Source: Callipepla californica brunnescens (Eukaryota > Chordata > Aves > Galliformes > Odontophoridae). Taken from it: DNA of 64,000 nucleotides. Positions 37,128 to 48,609 of this stretch are shown here, in pieces. The stretch spans positions 35,039,733 to 35,103,732 of the forward strand of contig JALIRH010000002.1 of NCBI GenBank assembly GCA_023055505.1. The letters run 5' to 3'. Position 1 is the first letter of the stretch; each line of letters opens with the position of its first letter. The notes beneath the pieces were generated by a model, which was not told the DNA's origin, made no database searches, and saw only the letters and a program-made list of their open reading frames with translations. The translations under genes were made by a program, and so were the position numbers.

Positions 37128-37548
37128 TTCCCACTAAACCATTTTCCTTGGTACAACATCTAAATGTTTCTTGAACAACTCCAGAGACAGTGACACCACT
37201 ACCTCCTTGGGCAGCCTGTTCCAGTGCCTGACCACTCTCCCAGAGAAAAAATTTTTCCTAATATCCAAACTAAATCTCCCCTGGTGCAACTTCAGGCCAT
37301 TCCCTCCAGTCCTATTGCTACTTATATGGGTCACCATCCCTGGAGGTGGTCAGGAAACATTTAGATGCTGTACTGAGGGACATGGTTTAGTGGGAAACAG
37401 TGGTGATTGGTGGATGGTTGGACTGGATGATCTTGGAGGTCTTTTCCAATCTTGGTGATTCTGTGATTCTGTGACTCCCACCTCACCACAACCTCCCTTC
37501 AGAGAGTTGTAGAGAGTGATAAGGTCACCCCTGACACTCCTCCAAGTG
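37128..37548 (-). mobile_element. CR1 LINE fragment, reverse, split by another CR1
   Basis: The left half (37128-37330) reads in reverse 'ccactaaaccattttcct', 'cagcctgttccagtgcctg', 'gcaacttcaggccattcc' and 'cctattgctacttatatggg'. The right half (37475-37548) resumes with 'cccacctcaccacaacctcc', 'gagttgtagagagtgataag' and 'gtcacccctgacactcc'. Minus-strand residues [20 protein letters not shown] at the right and [20 protein letters not shown] at the left are ORF2 C-terminal and 3' signatures. About a dozen bases expected between the halves (an 'agaagaggccgac' block) are missing. The 3' tail at the left end is also missing. Confidence 0.92.
37331..37474 (+). mobile_element. CR1 LINE 3' end, forward, nested in reverse CR1
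   Basis: A 144-bp forward CR1 tail piece: 'tcaccatccctggaggtgg', 'gctgtactgagggacatgg', 'ggttggactggatgatcttg' and 'gaggtcttttccaatcttgg', ending with the 8-bp tail (attctgtg repeated). It sits between two halves of an older opposite-strand CR1. The truncated 5' end and intact tail are what target-primed reverse transcription of a CR1 would leave, so this copy is younger than its host. Confidence 0.93.
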
Positions 37549-38808
37549 TGAAGGGTAGAGCTGCAGGGTGGGGATGAGCAGTCAAACATGAAGGATTAGA
37601 GGTCTAAGGATAAAAATTGCCACTCTGGTAAACAAGCAAACATGCACTGTGTGAAAAAAGAAAGGAGAACCAGAAGGTACATGACTGGAAGGGTGAGGAT
37701 CTAGCGGTGCTGAATATTAGAAAAGATTAATTGCTTGTCCAACAGTGAATGCTGCAAGACACAGCCTCATCCATAAAATAACAAAAAATAAAGTTAGCAA
37801 TGAGATTGCTATTGCTGTGATTGCTGTTGCTGCATTCGCTACACAAGCAATAGCTCTGCCATTAAATCTTGGACACAGAAGAAACTGTAGGTGGTGAGTG
37901 TAGAGAAGACTGAATGTTGCATTCATTTTATGTTTTGTTCATTTTAAATTTAATTTACTGTGAGTTTATAGTGTAAAAGGATCTTTCTATAAAAACTCCG
38001 AAGTGTAGAGGAAATGAGAACGCAAAGCCAGGTGCTGTGTAGAACGTGCCTGCCTCTGATAAGATCAATGAGTTGTTTGAAATAATTCTCAGGGGACAAT
38101 TTAAAAGTGAATAATATCCATATCCACCAAAATTTTGCCTTGCTTTTAAAAGCTGTTTTGACTTCCCATTCTAACTCTCATACGGTTTCTGTGTTCCCTT
38201 TCCATCTCTCACTCCAATTTTTTCCCTTGTTTCCTCTGATTAAACTTTCTGATCCAAACTTCAGATTTCTTGGCTAAATAAAATCTGAACAATTTTGTCT
38301 GGGGAGTTTTAGGGTTGTTTGCAAAGGTAAGAGGTCTATACTTTCCATAAAACCCTTAAGTGTATGCTTTTAAGGCCTCGCTAATGTGTAGAATAAGACT
38401 CCTAATGCTTACAGCCATCACAAAGGCAAAGAATCTGGTAGAAAAAAAAACATTAGAGGCACTTTGAAAACTGTAAAAAACCTATGAATCATTACCCATG
38501 ATATCTGAAGAACTGAAATACCTGAAAATGTGACAACATTAATCATATTTCTCTTTGTCATCACCATGACTCACTGTTTCCCACTTGAAAGAAGGTGCTC
38601 TCTGACTTCCCCCCTTTGTGAATCTGGCATCCATAGGAAACAGGGATGATTTTTCCTGAAAAGAGTCAATCATATGTACAAGAAAGTTACATGGAGACAA
38701 GAAAAATTCCAAGGTTCAGATTCTTGTAGGTATCAAGCTGTGGACTAATTTTTAAACATAACTTAAAACATATGCGTATACAGTCTCACCCCGAGGAACC
38801 ATAAGCAC

Positions 38809-39450
38809 ATGTCTTCAGAACTAGTGGAGAGAAAGTGTGTAAGATCTAAAAACTTCTTGGAAACTCTGCAGAAGCCACACATTCCCAGCAGCCAAAGAGC
38901 TCACTACTGTACCAACAATTTACAAAAATGTACACTGAAGTTCGCTTTACACGTCAAAAGAGGAAAGGGCACAAAAAGCACATTTGAAAGCAGATCCAAC
39001 AGCTCTAGTTTTACTGTCATGGCTGACAGCTCATGCCCCAGTGCCTCTGTTTTGTGCTCTTTTCCTCTGCAGAAATATTTCCTAGCTTTACAGCCATCAC
39101 CTCTAGTAAAAGGTGACATTTATCTGGAGAATTCAAGCGGAAATTTCAAGATAAAAACATCACTAAGAGAGTTTCATACTTTGCCATGTATTTTGATCCA
39201 ATCACTTTCTAAAGCATTTCTAAGGATTTTCTCAGATAATGACTCCAATGATCACTCCAAAGCTTTCCTCTACAGCTTTATATTTACACTTTTTGCAGGT
39301 TTCCAGGCAGGACTGTTTAAACATGGTATTTTTTCATTAAGCTTTGCTATCCATTCCTGGATAGAGTTTTTATTGGTGCCTTGCTCTCCTTTCAGTCTTC
39401 TCAAACTGAAAAAGACCTTTCTCTTTTACACTCCTCTTTTTGATTTGTAA
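38809..39450 (+). other. Open reading frame of 213 codons, probably not a gene
   Basis: This is the longest frame outside repeats, running from an ATG to a TAA. The product is rich in S, F, L and K, with a hydrophobic stretch around residues 150-190 (FLYSFIFTLFAGFQAGLF). No domain, signal peptide or repeat is recognised. The initiating context is 'catgtcttATG'-like without a strong promoter nearby. Length alone makes it mildly unusual, but its composition follows T-rich DNA, so chance remains the simplest explanation. Confidence 0.12.
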
Positions 39451-39806
39451 CAGAACATTTCTTTATTTTTCCTCCAGGATAGATGTTTGCTGAAGGTCCT
39501 ATTTTACTTCTTGGAGGACTTTGTGTCCCCAAAGGCCAAATGAAGTAACACCAATTCATCTGTCATTTTTTATCAGAAACAAACTGGGGTGTGAAGTTTC
39601 TCTCAACAACGATAGCAACATTTTCTTTCTGGCATGTCAGCACTTCCATTTAGTTTTGTAACAGAAAGAAGTTATGTAAATAACATTAACAGAGAGCTAA
39701 AGCCCCACAGAGCTTGTCAAAGCAGTTCTCAAGGCTTGTGTCCAGACTAACACCACTGACCTACCAGGACTGCAGTGTGAAATAAAAGCTGGCACCTAGT
39801 TGTGTT

Positions 39807-40075
39807 TTGTTAGTTCATCATTCAAGATCCAGCAACCCAGGACACAGAGATGTTGTCAGAGGATATTTTCTAGCAAGGATAAGAATTACTTGGCACATTG
39901 AGCCTGTTCCAGTAAAGACAGATGTTGCTACAAGTGTTCTTGAGATTGCTGTTAAACCAATAAGTGCTCCTTGGCACGTGGCCGTAAACCCTACACATAT
40001 CCTACTGTACCAGCAGCTCAAAAGCATACGCTTCTTGATTGTCCTGGTTAAACCAAACAGAACTTTTGCTCAGGT
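39807..40075 (+). other. Possible exon-like segment, open on both strands
   Basis: A plus frame of 134 codons starts here, and a 69-codon minus frame (39818-40027) overlaps it. The plus frame carries KPISAPWHVAVNPTHILLY and then LIVLVKPNRTFAQ, immediately followed by a donor-like CAG|GTAATA at about 40074. AATAAA lies just upstream (about 39781). Balanced composition distinguishes it from the T-rich frames nearby. It matches no family I know; alternatives are a decayed repeat, a pseudogene fragment or chance. Confidence 0.15.
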
Positions 40076-43000
40076 AATATACCAAGTTATTATTATTTTA
40101 TTTTATTTTATTTTTATTTTTTTTACACTGGAGGAAGAGGTTCTATCACTTGCAGAATTTCTTTTGATTAATGTGTTCTTGCTTCCAGATCTCAATAGTA
40201 TAATTATGTAGCATTTTATAAGATTCTAGTTGCATTAAGTCTTTATATCTTTTGGGAAACTTTTTGCAATGTTCACTAAAAAGAATGAAAATGTATAGTA
40301 GAAATAGGAGAAAACACACTTTTTAATCCTGAATAAAGACACCATTGAAGTAAACTTCAATGTTTCAATGATGAAAAGTACATAATCCTTAAATAACAGA
40401 TGTAGCTTTTTGAAAGATTCCCATCCACTTTGCGATGCTCATTTGTACATCCCCTCGAATGACCCTGTAGAAGATAATTTAACCTGACAGTCCTGTGTCA
40501 GACTAATTTGTAATCTAAACATTAGATGAAAATATATATAAACCTGGCCCATTGTCTGAGAAAATACATAATTCATATTGGCCTGCCCTGTGAACTACAG
40601 GCTGTTTCCTGTGTCTTGTAGGCTATATGTAGATACTGAAGAGACAGATTTTTTACTCTTCTTTAGAAAGCTTGGTTTACCTCTAGGAAGATACGCAAAG
40701 CCTCTATAGATGATTTTTGAAAATGTCTGGTTTAAACGCCAAAGCAAATTAGTTTTAAAACCTCCCAGCCACAGAAAGACTAAACAGGTTGATCAGAGAG
40801 CCTGAAACTAGGGGTCTGAATGCTCATTACAAGCTCAGAATCTGCATATGGCAGACTAAGATTTATTATAGCAACGTCTCAGAAATTTTACAAAATTGGT
40901 TCAGTACCTTCACTTTAACCTTTGACAGTAGAAGTGATTATATCATTATATTCCCTGTGCAGTTTAGATTTTGTTTTTTACTCATTTATTTAAACTGCTT
41001 TAACATTATGTCATCCTTTGCGGATGTTTTTGTCTTCTGAAAATAAAGGAACTTGAAAGTAAACTTTTCTTCACTGGCAAGTAAACACAATCTGACTATT
41101 TATGTGGAAGGTTGAGTTAAACAAGCCCCAGGAGGACCAGAAATATAGTTTAGTTTCTTCCAGAAGCCATCTGCTGTCCCTATTTCTAGAGAAAAGAAAA
41201 CAGACTTCACCTTATGTCTGCTTTACAAAGAACTGTAGACAGTGTAAAGCTGAGTCACCATGGAAAAGATTGGGTCACACAGCCTACACTGACTCCTGCC
41301 AACACAAATTGAAGGTTAGAAATAGGGAGAAGTGTTTTCTTTTAGACATTTTGTGGCAAATAGTCTCACTGCCATGAGATTTTTCTACAAGTTTTTTTCT
41401 CCGGCATCCAATACCAGCCACTGATCTGATCAACAAGTTGTGCTGAACTATGAGGGTTGAGTGAAGCCAGGGATTCATGGTAATTGTTAGATCTTGATCT
41501 GGCAGTAATCTTTTACTTCCCTGAGGGGTTGTTTTCACTAGACTAAAACTATAGACTTGAAAATATTTTTGTAAATGTATTTGTGTTGCTGTATGATGAA
41601 CTATATGACAGCACATTGCAGACAACATATTTCAGAATCTGAGATAATGAAAACTCCTACCTGATGGCTAGACACACAAGTGCGTTAGGCCAGTCTGAGT
41701 CCCAGTCAAACTACTGTGGTGGGAAAATCATTACCAACCCTCACTAGAAGGCCAGGGTTTTACTATATGAGCATCGGAATCCAATGCAAAGCTGTCATTC
41801 AGTGAAATTCCTTTAGATAACAGGCAAAAAATGGCAGAGTTGCATCCACGTTCTTCATCTCAGCTTCTAGTGTGGCAATAAAACACCATGGAGAACTAGC
41901 TGGAGCTTCAGAGTCTCTCACTTTCCCTATTCCCTTTGCCAAGGTAGAGGCACTGCAGCATTGCTGTTCCTGGTGATGCCATGGCAGACTACAGATACCT
42001 CAGGTACAATTTCCCCAGGCACATATTTCAGCTGCTTCAGGGCCTACCCTTTTGAACATTTCATTTACATCTAGCCTTACTGTGTTTTGCAAGTTACACC
42101 TGCCTTATTTAGTCAATAAATTTTGCACAGGTAGCAAAAAATGTTTTTCCGCTTCACACTATACTTGGAGATTTACGTTCTTCTGCCCTCATTTTATATT
42201 TTCATTAATCCTCAACAAGTCTTTTCCACTTTTCTTTGTGCAGCTTAATCTTTTTGCAATTATTATTATCCTTACAGTTGGCCAGTTATTCCAGATCTGG
42301 ACACACGGCTCCAGCTGAGATATTATCCACGCTGAGTAGACTAGGACTGCTGCCTGTCATGAAGAATTCTCTCTAGTGTGATTATCTTATATATAAGTAA
42401 TTAATGATCTTCTGAATTACAATGAGACTCAGAATGGAATCAGTAAAAACCTCTTGAAAGAGTAATCTCTATTAGCAGTTAAGCAATGATAAATATATAC
42501 ATATTCATTTAGTTTTGCACTACTCTGTAAAAGTTGCTAATGAACCATATATTACGGCTTATGAAAATTCCTTATTAAGCAGCATCAGAAGTCTTACAAA
42601 AGCAAAATTATAGTAAAAAAATCTATGCCTTGCACCATGGTCATAAAGCCTGACAGCTGGTTGCACAACAAAGTACAGTTAACATGCCCTTAACGTTTTC
42701 ATATCTGGTTGAACTTTACTGAATTCTAAATGGATATAAACTGTTGAAGTACTTTCTTCTGAGGTCTTCTGGAAATTGAAGTTGGCTGCCTGCTCCATAA
42801 TTCCCTGATTCTTTTTCTTTCCCCCTTGCCTCATCTCTCTTTTTAGGTGCAGTATGTTTACCCTTTCCCATCCATCCTATTCCTCACTTTTCCTCCATGA
42901 TAAAACTACTGCTAGTTCCAGAATTACTTCACTGAGTTTTTGAGTGTCCAAGGAAAAAGTTTGTCTACATCTTTTATGGGTGGGATAGAGTACTTTGAAA

Positions 43001-45567
43001 AGAACTAATGTGTTTCGTTCCTATTCAAGTCAGAAATTTTACACCTTTTCTTCTACCAGTGTCAGTTGCTCAGATCACTTTTTTATATTGATCTTTCTAG
43101 ACTAATGCCTGGAAAGTAACAAATGCTCAGATGTTTTGATGCTTTTTTTTTTTTTTTTTCCAGAAAATCATCAGCAAAAAAGCCTTTCGGGGCACAAAAA
43201 GATTTTTCCATCTTTGTGACCTGCCTTAATTATTCCATATATACAAAAGATTTCCTACTGGAAATCTATGGGGTTTGAGTTGATGCATCTCTTCTATAAG
43301 CACCATACATTAATTTTACCAGCAACACAAGGAGTACTTTTCTAAAATTTTTTTGTTCTTTGTTTTTGTTTTTGTTTTAGCAAACTTATGTGTTCTGCAG
43401 CACAGCCTAAAGAATAAGTGAACTGATTTCTCTTCTTTTCCTCCTTTTTTTCCCCTCACTTCACCACTTGCTGTGAATATAAGGAATGAGTGATTCTTCT
43501 TACTGTTAGTAGGAAGCAAATAATGACAGCCTTGAAGTGCATTATTTGGTAATGCAAAAGATCAGTGCACTAGAGCTCTGGCACAAATGAGCTACAATTG
43601 TGCACTCTGATTATTTATCCTCAAAGGGTATCATTAAAATAAATCACACTGATTCTGGTTTGAGCATCAACTACAAGTTCCTTCTAGCTGTGACTGCAGT
43701 ACTTTATTTTCAGAATGACTTATAGCAGAGTGAGATTAGCCTCACTCTTGTCAAGTCACGAAAACTTTCTGTGTCTTTAAGATGGGCACAGTTGTTACTG
43801 TAAGGGCTCAGCTTATTGTTTAAGTATCCCAAAAAATGTGCATATGTAGTCAGGTATATTAAGTTTTTGAATAAAACAGACATTAGAGTTTTAGAGAGGA
43901 AGCAACAATAACAAAAAAAATAGTACTTGGTGCTGTCAAAAATGAAGGTGTGAAATATTCTAGGTAGAGATCGTCTCTTGCCCGTGCTGCACTGTGTCCT
44001 GTTTCTTAGCTGACTCTTAAGCGTTTGCTTATGAGTACTTCTATTCTTTTCCGTCATCTTTAGAAGCTTTAATATCCTGACCTGTGGGTGTAGCCTTGGT
44101 TGAAACAAGAAACCATAGGGATCTAGCAGAAAACAAACTAAACAGGGAAATGGGTTTCCCCAGCACATATTTCCTTTTATTTAGCCACAAACCATTCACT
44201 TCTAGCAGCTTCCTTAAACACACAAGTAACCACCCCTCTCCTTTCAGCTGGACATATAGTCCAATAGTTTGTTTTGTTTTAAAGTTTTAACCTTCATCCA
44301 AGGGGCTTGCTATAGAACAAGAGGTAGGACAACACTTCTAATCCCAGGAAAGGAACTGGACAAGCAGCATGTTGCCTCCAAGGAAACAAAGAGATGAGAG
44401 CACTCACAGCTCAGCCCTTGGAGGGAATCAAAGTACGAAATCCAAATTACAGCAGGCTGCCTGAGCCAGGGCCTTGGGATAAAGCCTAAAGATTAGTCCC
44501 CACTCCCTCTGCTGAGAAACATGGCTCTAAAGAGAAACTGTGTGCACTCCCTTAGTCCCTGATGCACTCTTGCATTACATTATATTCATCATTCTGTGAA
44601 AGGAGAATCCAGCTTTCTTTAGCTCAGGTGAAAGATATAACTCCTAAGCCAAGCTATTACTCTTTCTTCCATTGAGAATGTATTTTTCTTGTTCCGTGGG
44701 AAATGAAACCTCATCTTGGGCATAGGAAGTTGAAGATCCTTGCAAGTGGAGGGAGATTGTGCATATTGATCACAGTGGTGCTGTGCCAGGGATCCCTGCA
44801 CTGAGGGTGGATGAAGAACTCTCCTCTTCAAAATGTCTCTTGTCTCTGTGAAAAGAAAGACAGCTAAGCCCGAAGTCCAGGTAAGAGGTCTGAGCTCTTT
44901 GTGTTTTTTTCTGAATGTTTTTCACAACTTTCAGAATGCCTCCCTCATCTGGAGTGAACATCCACACGCATTTACAGCTCCCACACAGAAGACGTTGTCC
45001 TCATAAACACCAGCAAGCACACTGTGAGTATCTCATGGGATTTACATCAGTGCTTCTAACAACAGAACTAAGGTCCAAGGGGCTTACATCATATTATTTG
45101 CACTTGGAAAAACACAGAAATGAAATACACTTACATATGTGTACATGAGAAAGCGGAGACAGCAATCACTTTTACATTAAAAAGTGATTGTACTTATTTT
45201 TTAATTATTCTCCTGGTTTGTCTTCCACATATATCATTTCCAAACAGTGCACTGAAGCCCTTTTCCTAAAGAGCCTGCCATGTGCTTAAGTCAGATAAAT
45301 CAGAAGGTGCTAGATATTTCTTTTTCTCCACCATCTATGATAGTGATAAGAACAAAGTGTTGCTCAGGTGCTTCAGGTATATCTGACAATACTATTTTCA
45401 ATTGCATTTTCCAATGATAAAAACATGAAAGTACCAAACGTTCCTGCTGACAACATTTGCACTCCATTAATGACTTACTCTCCTAAGCCTAACTTAGGAG
45501 TTTTAGGCTAGCAAAAGACACTCTACCTGAGAAACATGATAATTATGAAAAGATGGAGAAGCAATTT

Positions 45568-46375
45568 CATAGAATCATAATAATTTAGGCTGGGAAATAC
45601 CCTCACGATCATCAAATCCAACTGCCAATGGGACCTATCAAGTCCTGTCACTAAACCATGTCTCTTAGTCCCATGTTTTCACGTCTCTTTAATGCCTCCA
45701 AAGATGGGGACACCATCACTTTCCTGTTGGGCATGATCACCCTTTCTGTGAAGAAATTCTTCCTGATATTGAGTCTAAACCTGTCTTGTCACAACTTGAG
45801 ACTATTTACTCTCATCCTATCACTTGCCATCTAAGAAAAGGGACTGACCTTACTTGCTACAACCTCCTTTCAGGCAGCTGTGGAGAGCACTGACGTCTTC
45901 CCCTCATTCTTCTCTTTCTGTCTGAGCAAACCTGTTTCTCTCAGACACTCCTTGTAAGTCTTTCTTTTCCTACTCCTTTCATCAGCTTTTTGCTCTTCCC
46001 TGCATGTTCTTTAGCAACCCCTCAACATTCTTGTAGAGAAGGACACAGAACTGACAACAGTATTTGAGGTGCTGTCTCAAAACAATACCATGTACAAGGG
46101 GACGGTCACTATCCTAGTCCTGCTGACCCCACTATCTGTGATACAGCCCAGCAGCCATTGGCCTTATCAGCCACCTGGGCGCACTGCTGGCTCATGCTCA
46201 GTCAGCTATCAAACAGCACCCCAGATCCTTTTCTGCTGAGCAGCCATCCAGATAATCTTTCCCAACCCTATATGCTTAGCCTCAGCCCATGGATCCAGCC
46301 TATATCCAGAGTCTTCTGCAGAGCTTTCCTAGCCTCAAGCAGGTCAATACTCCCATCCAACCAGTTCTTCTCTCA
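45568..46375 (-). mobile_element. CR1 LINE fragment, reverse, long and diverged
   Basis: The left edge carries the reversed CR1 3' end ('cagaatcataataatttagg', 'ctgggaaataccctcac', 'gatcatcaaatccaactgcc'), then 'ctaaaccatgtctcttag', 'gaagaaattcttcctgat', 'cctcctttcaggcagctg', 'agcagccattggccttatc', 'ccacctgggcgcactgctgg' and 'tcagctatcaaacagcacc'. It reaches into the ORF2 C-terminal coding part, but stops and indels break it throughout. At about 800 bp it is one of the longer copies here. Confidence 0.9.
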
Positions 46376-48524
46376 GCAAACCGTACACCTAAAACCTCAG
46401 TGAGGGATCAGATGATGTCCAGCCTTCTGGCAGGGAGCCTGTGGGAGGCCAGGGAGCTGAACTGAGAGCTGTGAGCCAGCTGGCATCATCAGCCCCCCCT
46501 CTCCTTTACCTGGTAGCTGCCTGCCAGAGAGAGGTGCTGGCTGCTGAATGAAAAGCAGATGGAGTTAAGTTTAGTTAAAGCAGGCAGTCATAACAACAAA
46601 GAGCTCTCATCTAATCACCCAGTAGGTCTGAAAACGCAATCAAGTTGTTTTCTATAAATCATTTATGCTAGATAAGAGGTCTGAGTATCCAATGTGGATC
46701 ATTAAGTGTTTACATTGTAAATTTTCTTGCCCTCAGCACTACCCCTTCTCTCTGTATTATTGCTTTAACACATTTAATCAAAAATATAACAGTTGGATAA
46801 TATGAACCCTGTAAACTTTCCCCTCCTTTCCTCTTAAATACAATTATACACTGGTAGTAAAGACATGATTATATGAAGGTTTTGTTTACAAGAACTCTTA
46901 CCCTCTGAGGAGAGTGGTGAGGAAAAAAGAATTTTAAATTGTGTTTAATAGAGAAAACAGCTTGTGGAAATAATTACACAACTTGTGAGCCCCGCACAGC
47001 ATCTGTACTTAACAGTGCTTTATTCAAGTCTGTAGAAGCAGGCAAACAGTCTGTCTTTCAGACAGTTGAATATATTCAGTAATAGTACTAATTTACTAAT
47101 ATAGTACCAAGATAAAGTGATTGAATCTGCTGAAGAGAAGAGGAGGGGAAGGATGCTGATAACGCCTATTGTAATGAGTAACAATAATGGGAAGAGCAGT
47201 TTATTAGCAAACTCCACAGGTCACTGCACAGTAATAGCAGCAAAGCAGTAAAACTGAAATTCAATCATGTTCTGTTAGAGCTCACAGCATGCACTCAGCT
47301 TCCTCATTAGAAGGTTTCACAATCCTCCAAACTGGAAAGGTCGCCTGCATTTGTCAGAGACAGGGAGCGGATGTGTGCTGCTCCAGCTGCACCTCAGCCC
47401 GGCTCCGGCTCCCTTCCAGAGAGCTCTTCTGCTTTGTTTTTCTGTTTAGGGTTTTCACAGATTTTCAAGATTAGCATGTTTTAGTTTACAGTCGATGCTC
47501 ACATTTGGCTCTGGGATCCCGTCCAGACTAACAGCTTTTCCTGTAGCCCCTTGCGCTGAACGCAATTGAAAAGAATGATTCACTCTGATATTAAATAAAC
47601 TCCCTATCCTCTCAGGTCACTGACTTGGCCTCAGGAGGATCTAAAGTAAATAATGTAGTTGATAGTGCATTTTTTACTTTGTTTAAAGCTGTACACCGCT
47701 TTCCTGGAAAGACAAAGAACTTTCCCTTAATTCGAGTTCTTGCATTTCAGTGATGCTGGAGAACCGTGATATTTGCCAGACTGCCCCTGTTTCCTGCTGC
47801 CGACATCTTCCTGACAGTGTTTAAATTGCTGCAGGGATGGACGTGGCCCAGAGTTGCCCTGCGACCTCAGATCTGTCAGAAGACAGAAACACGGCTGATG
47901 CTTATGTGAGCTCTCTCAGAGAAGTTTCTCTTCCTAATTCATGCAGTCATTTCGGTCACACAACTTTCTGTATAGAGCCCTTCTACCATGGGCAACAACA
48001 GAAACAAAACAGTGAAAGAAAGGGAGCTATTTTAACAGTTAGTTTTCTGATGATTTAAATGCTTGCCTCATTTGATATCTAGCATCTTGTGCCTGTTTAA
48101 ATAATTGATTTGACAGAAACATTTTAAAAGCCTCGGTGAAACCTATATTAAAGACTACGTTGATTAAATTCAGCAGCTCAAACAGCTTCACTTTGGCACA
48201 GTAGTTTCTCTTTTCCTTTCCTGGAGTTTGAAATCTGACAATGGTGAAGCAAACAAACAGCAGATGGGATTGTGGCAGGGCTTTTAGAGTAATGAATATC
48301 TGTGATTCAGCACTAGGGCTTATCCTTTGCCCTTGGACGGCTGTTGATGAAACTAGGCAGTTTGATATTTTTCTCACACACTAATAAAGTACCATCAGTG
48401 TGCTGTGCAGAAATATGCTCACATTGTATATCAGGGCACACATTTGGCTACTGGGGCTGGAAGAGAAGGGGGAGTTGCACGAACGTGTCCTCACAATGCT
48501 GGACCAGGGCTGTAAATCGTGAAG

Positions 48525-48609
48525 ATGGTGCTGATAAACTCACTGCTGCTTTGCCAGCTCCCACGGCTCCTGGGCAGCTCACAGAGAGGCCTGAGAGTTC
48601 TGAGCACAG
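48525..48609 (+). other. Candidate first coding exon with leader-like N-terminus (weak)
   Basis: An ATG with A at -3 and G at +4 opens 28 codons. The product begins MVLINSLLLCQLPRLL and continues with basic and serine residues (QRGLRVLST), a composition typical of a mitochondrial presequence or signal peptide. The frame is followed by CAG|GTAGAA, an acceptable donor, at 48609/48610. No CpG island, TATA element or downstream exon could be identified, and the frame also reads through the donor for about 37 more codons. It could be the start of a split gene or coincidence. Confidence 0.13.

Larger units (their letters stand above)
37549..45567. other. Long unique stretch; longest non-repeat ORF lies here
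   Basis: About 8 kb with no recognised transposon or RNA gene. Simple tracts: (TTTTA)n-like DNA at about 40088-40124, a T-run ending in CCAG at about 43143-43163, and (GTTTTT)n at about 43352-43379. Two open frames are listed separately. A 152-codon minus frame at 43710-44168 has no recognisable domain. Confidence 0.5.

Noticed and set aside
44619..45148. Overlapping frames on both strands around 44.6-45.1 kb as an exon
   Set aside because: No domain, no consistent splice sites, and stops appear in all frames just outside.
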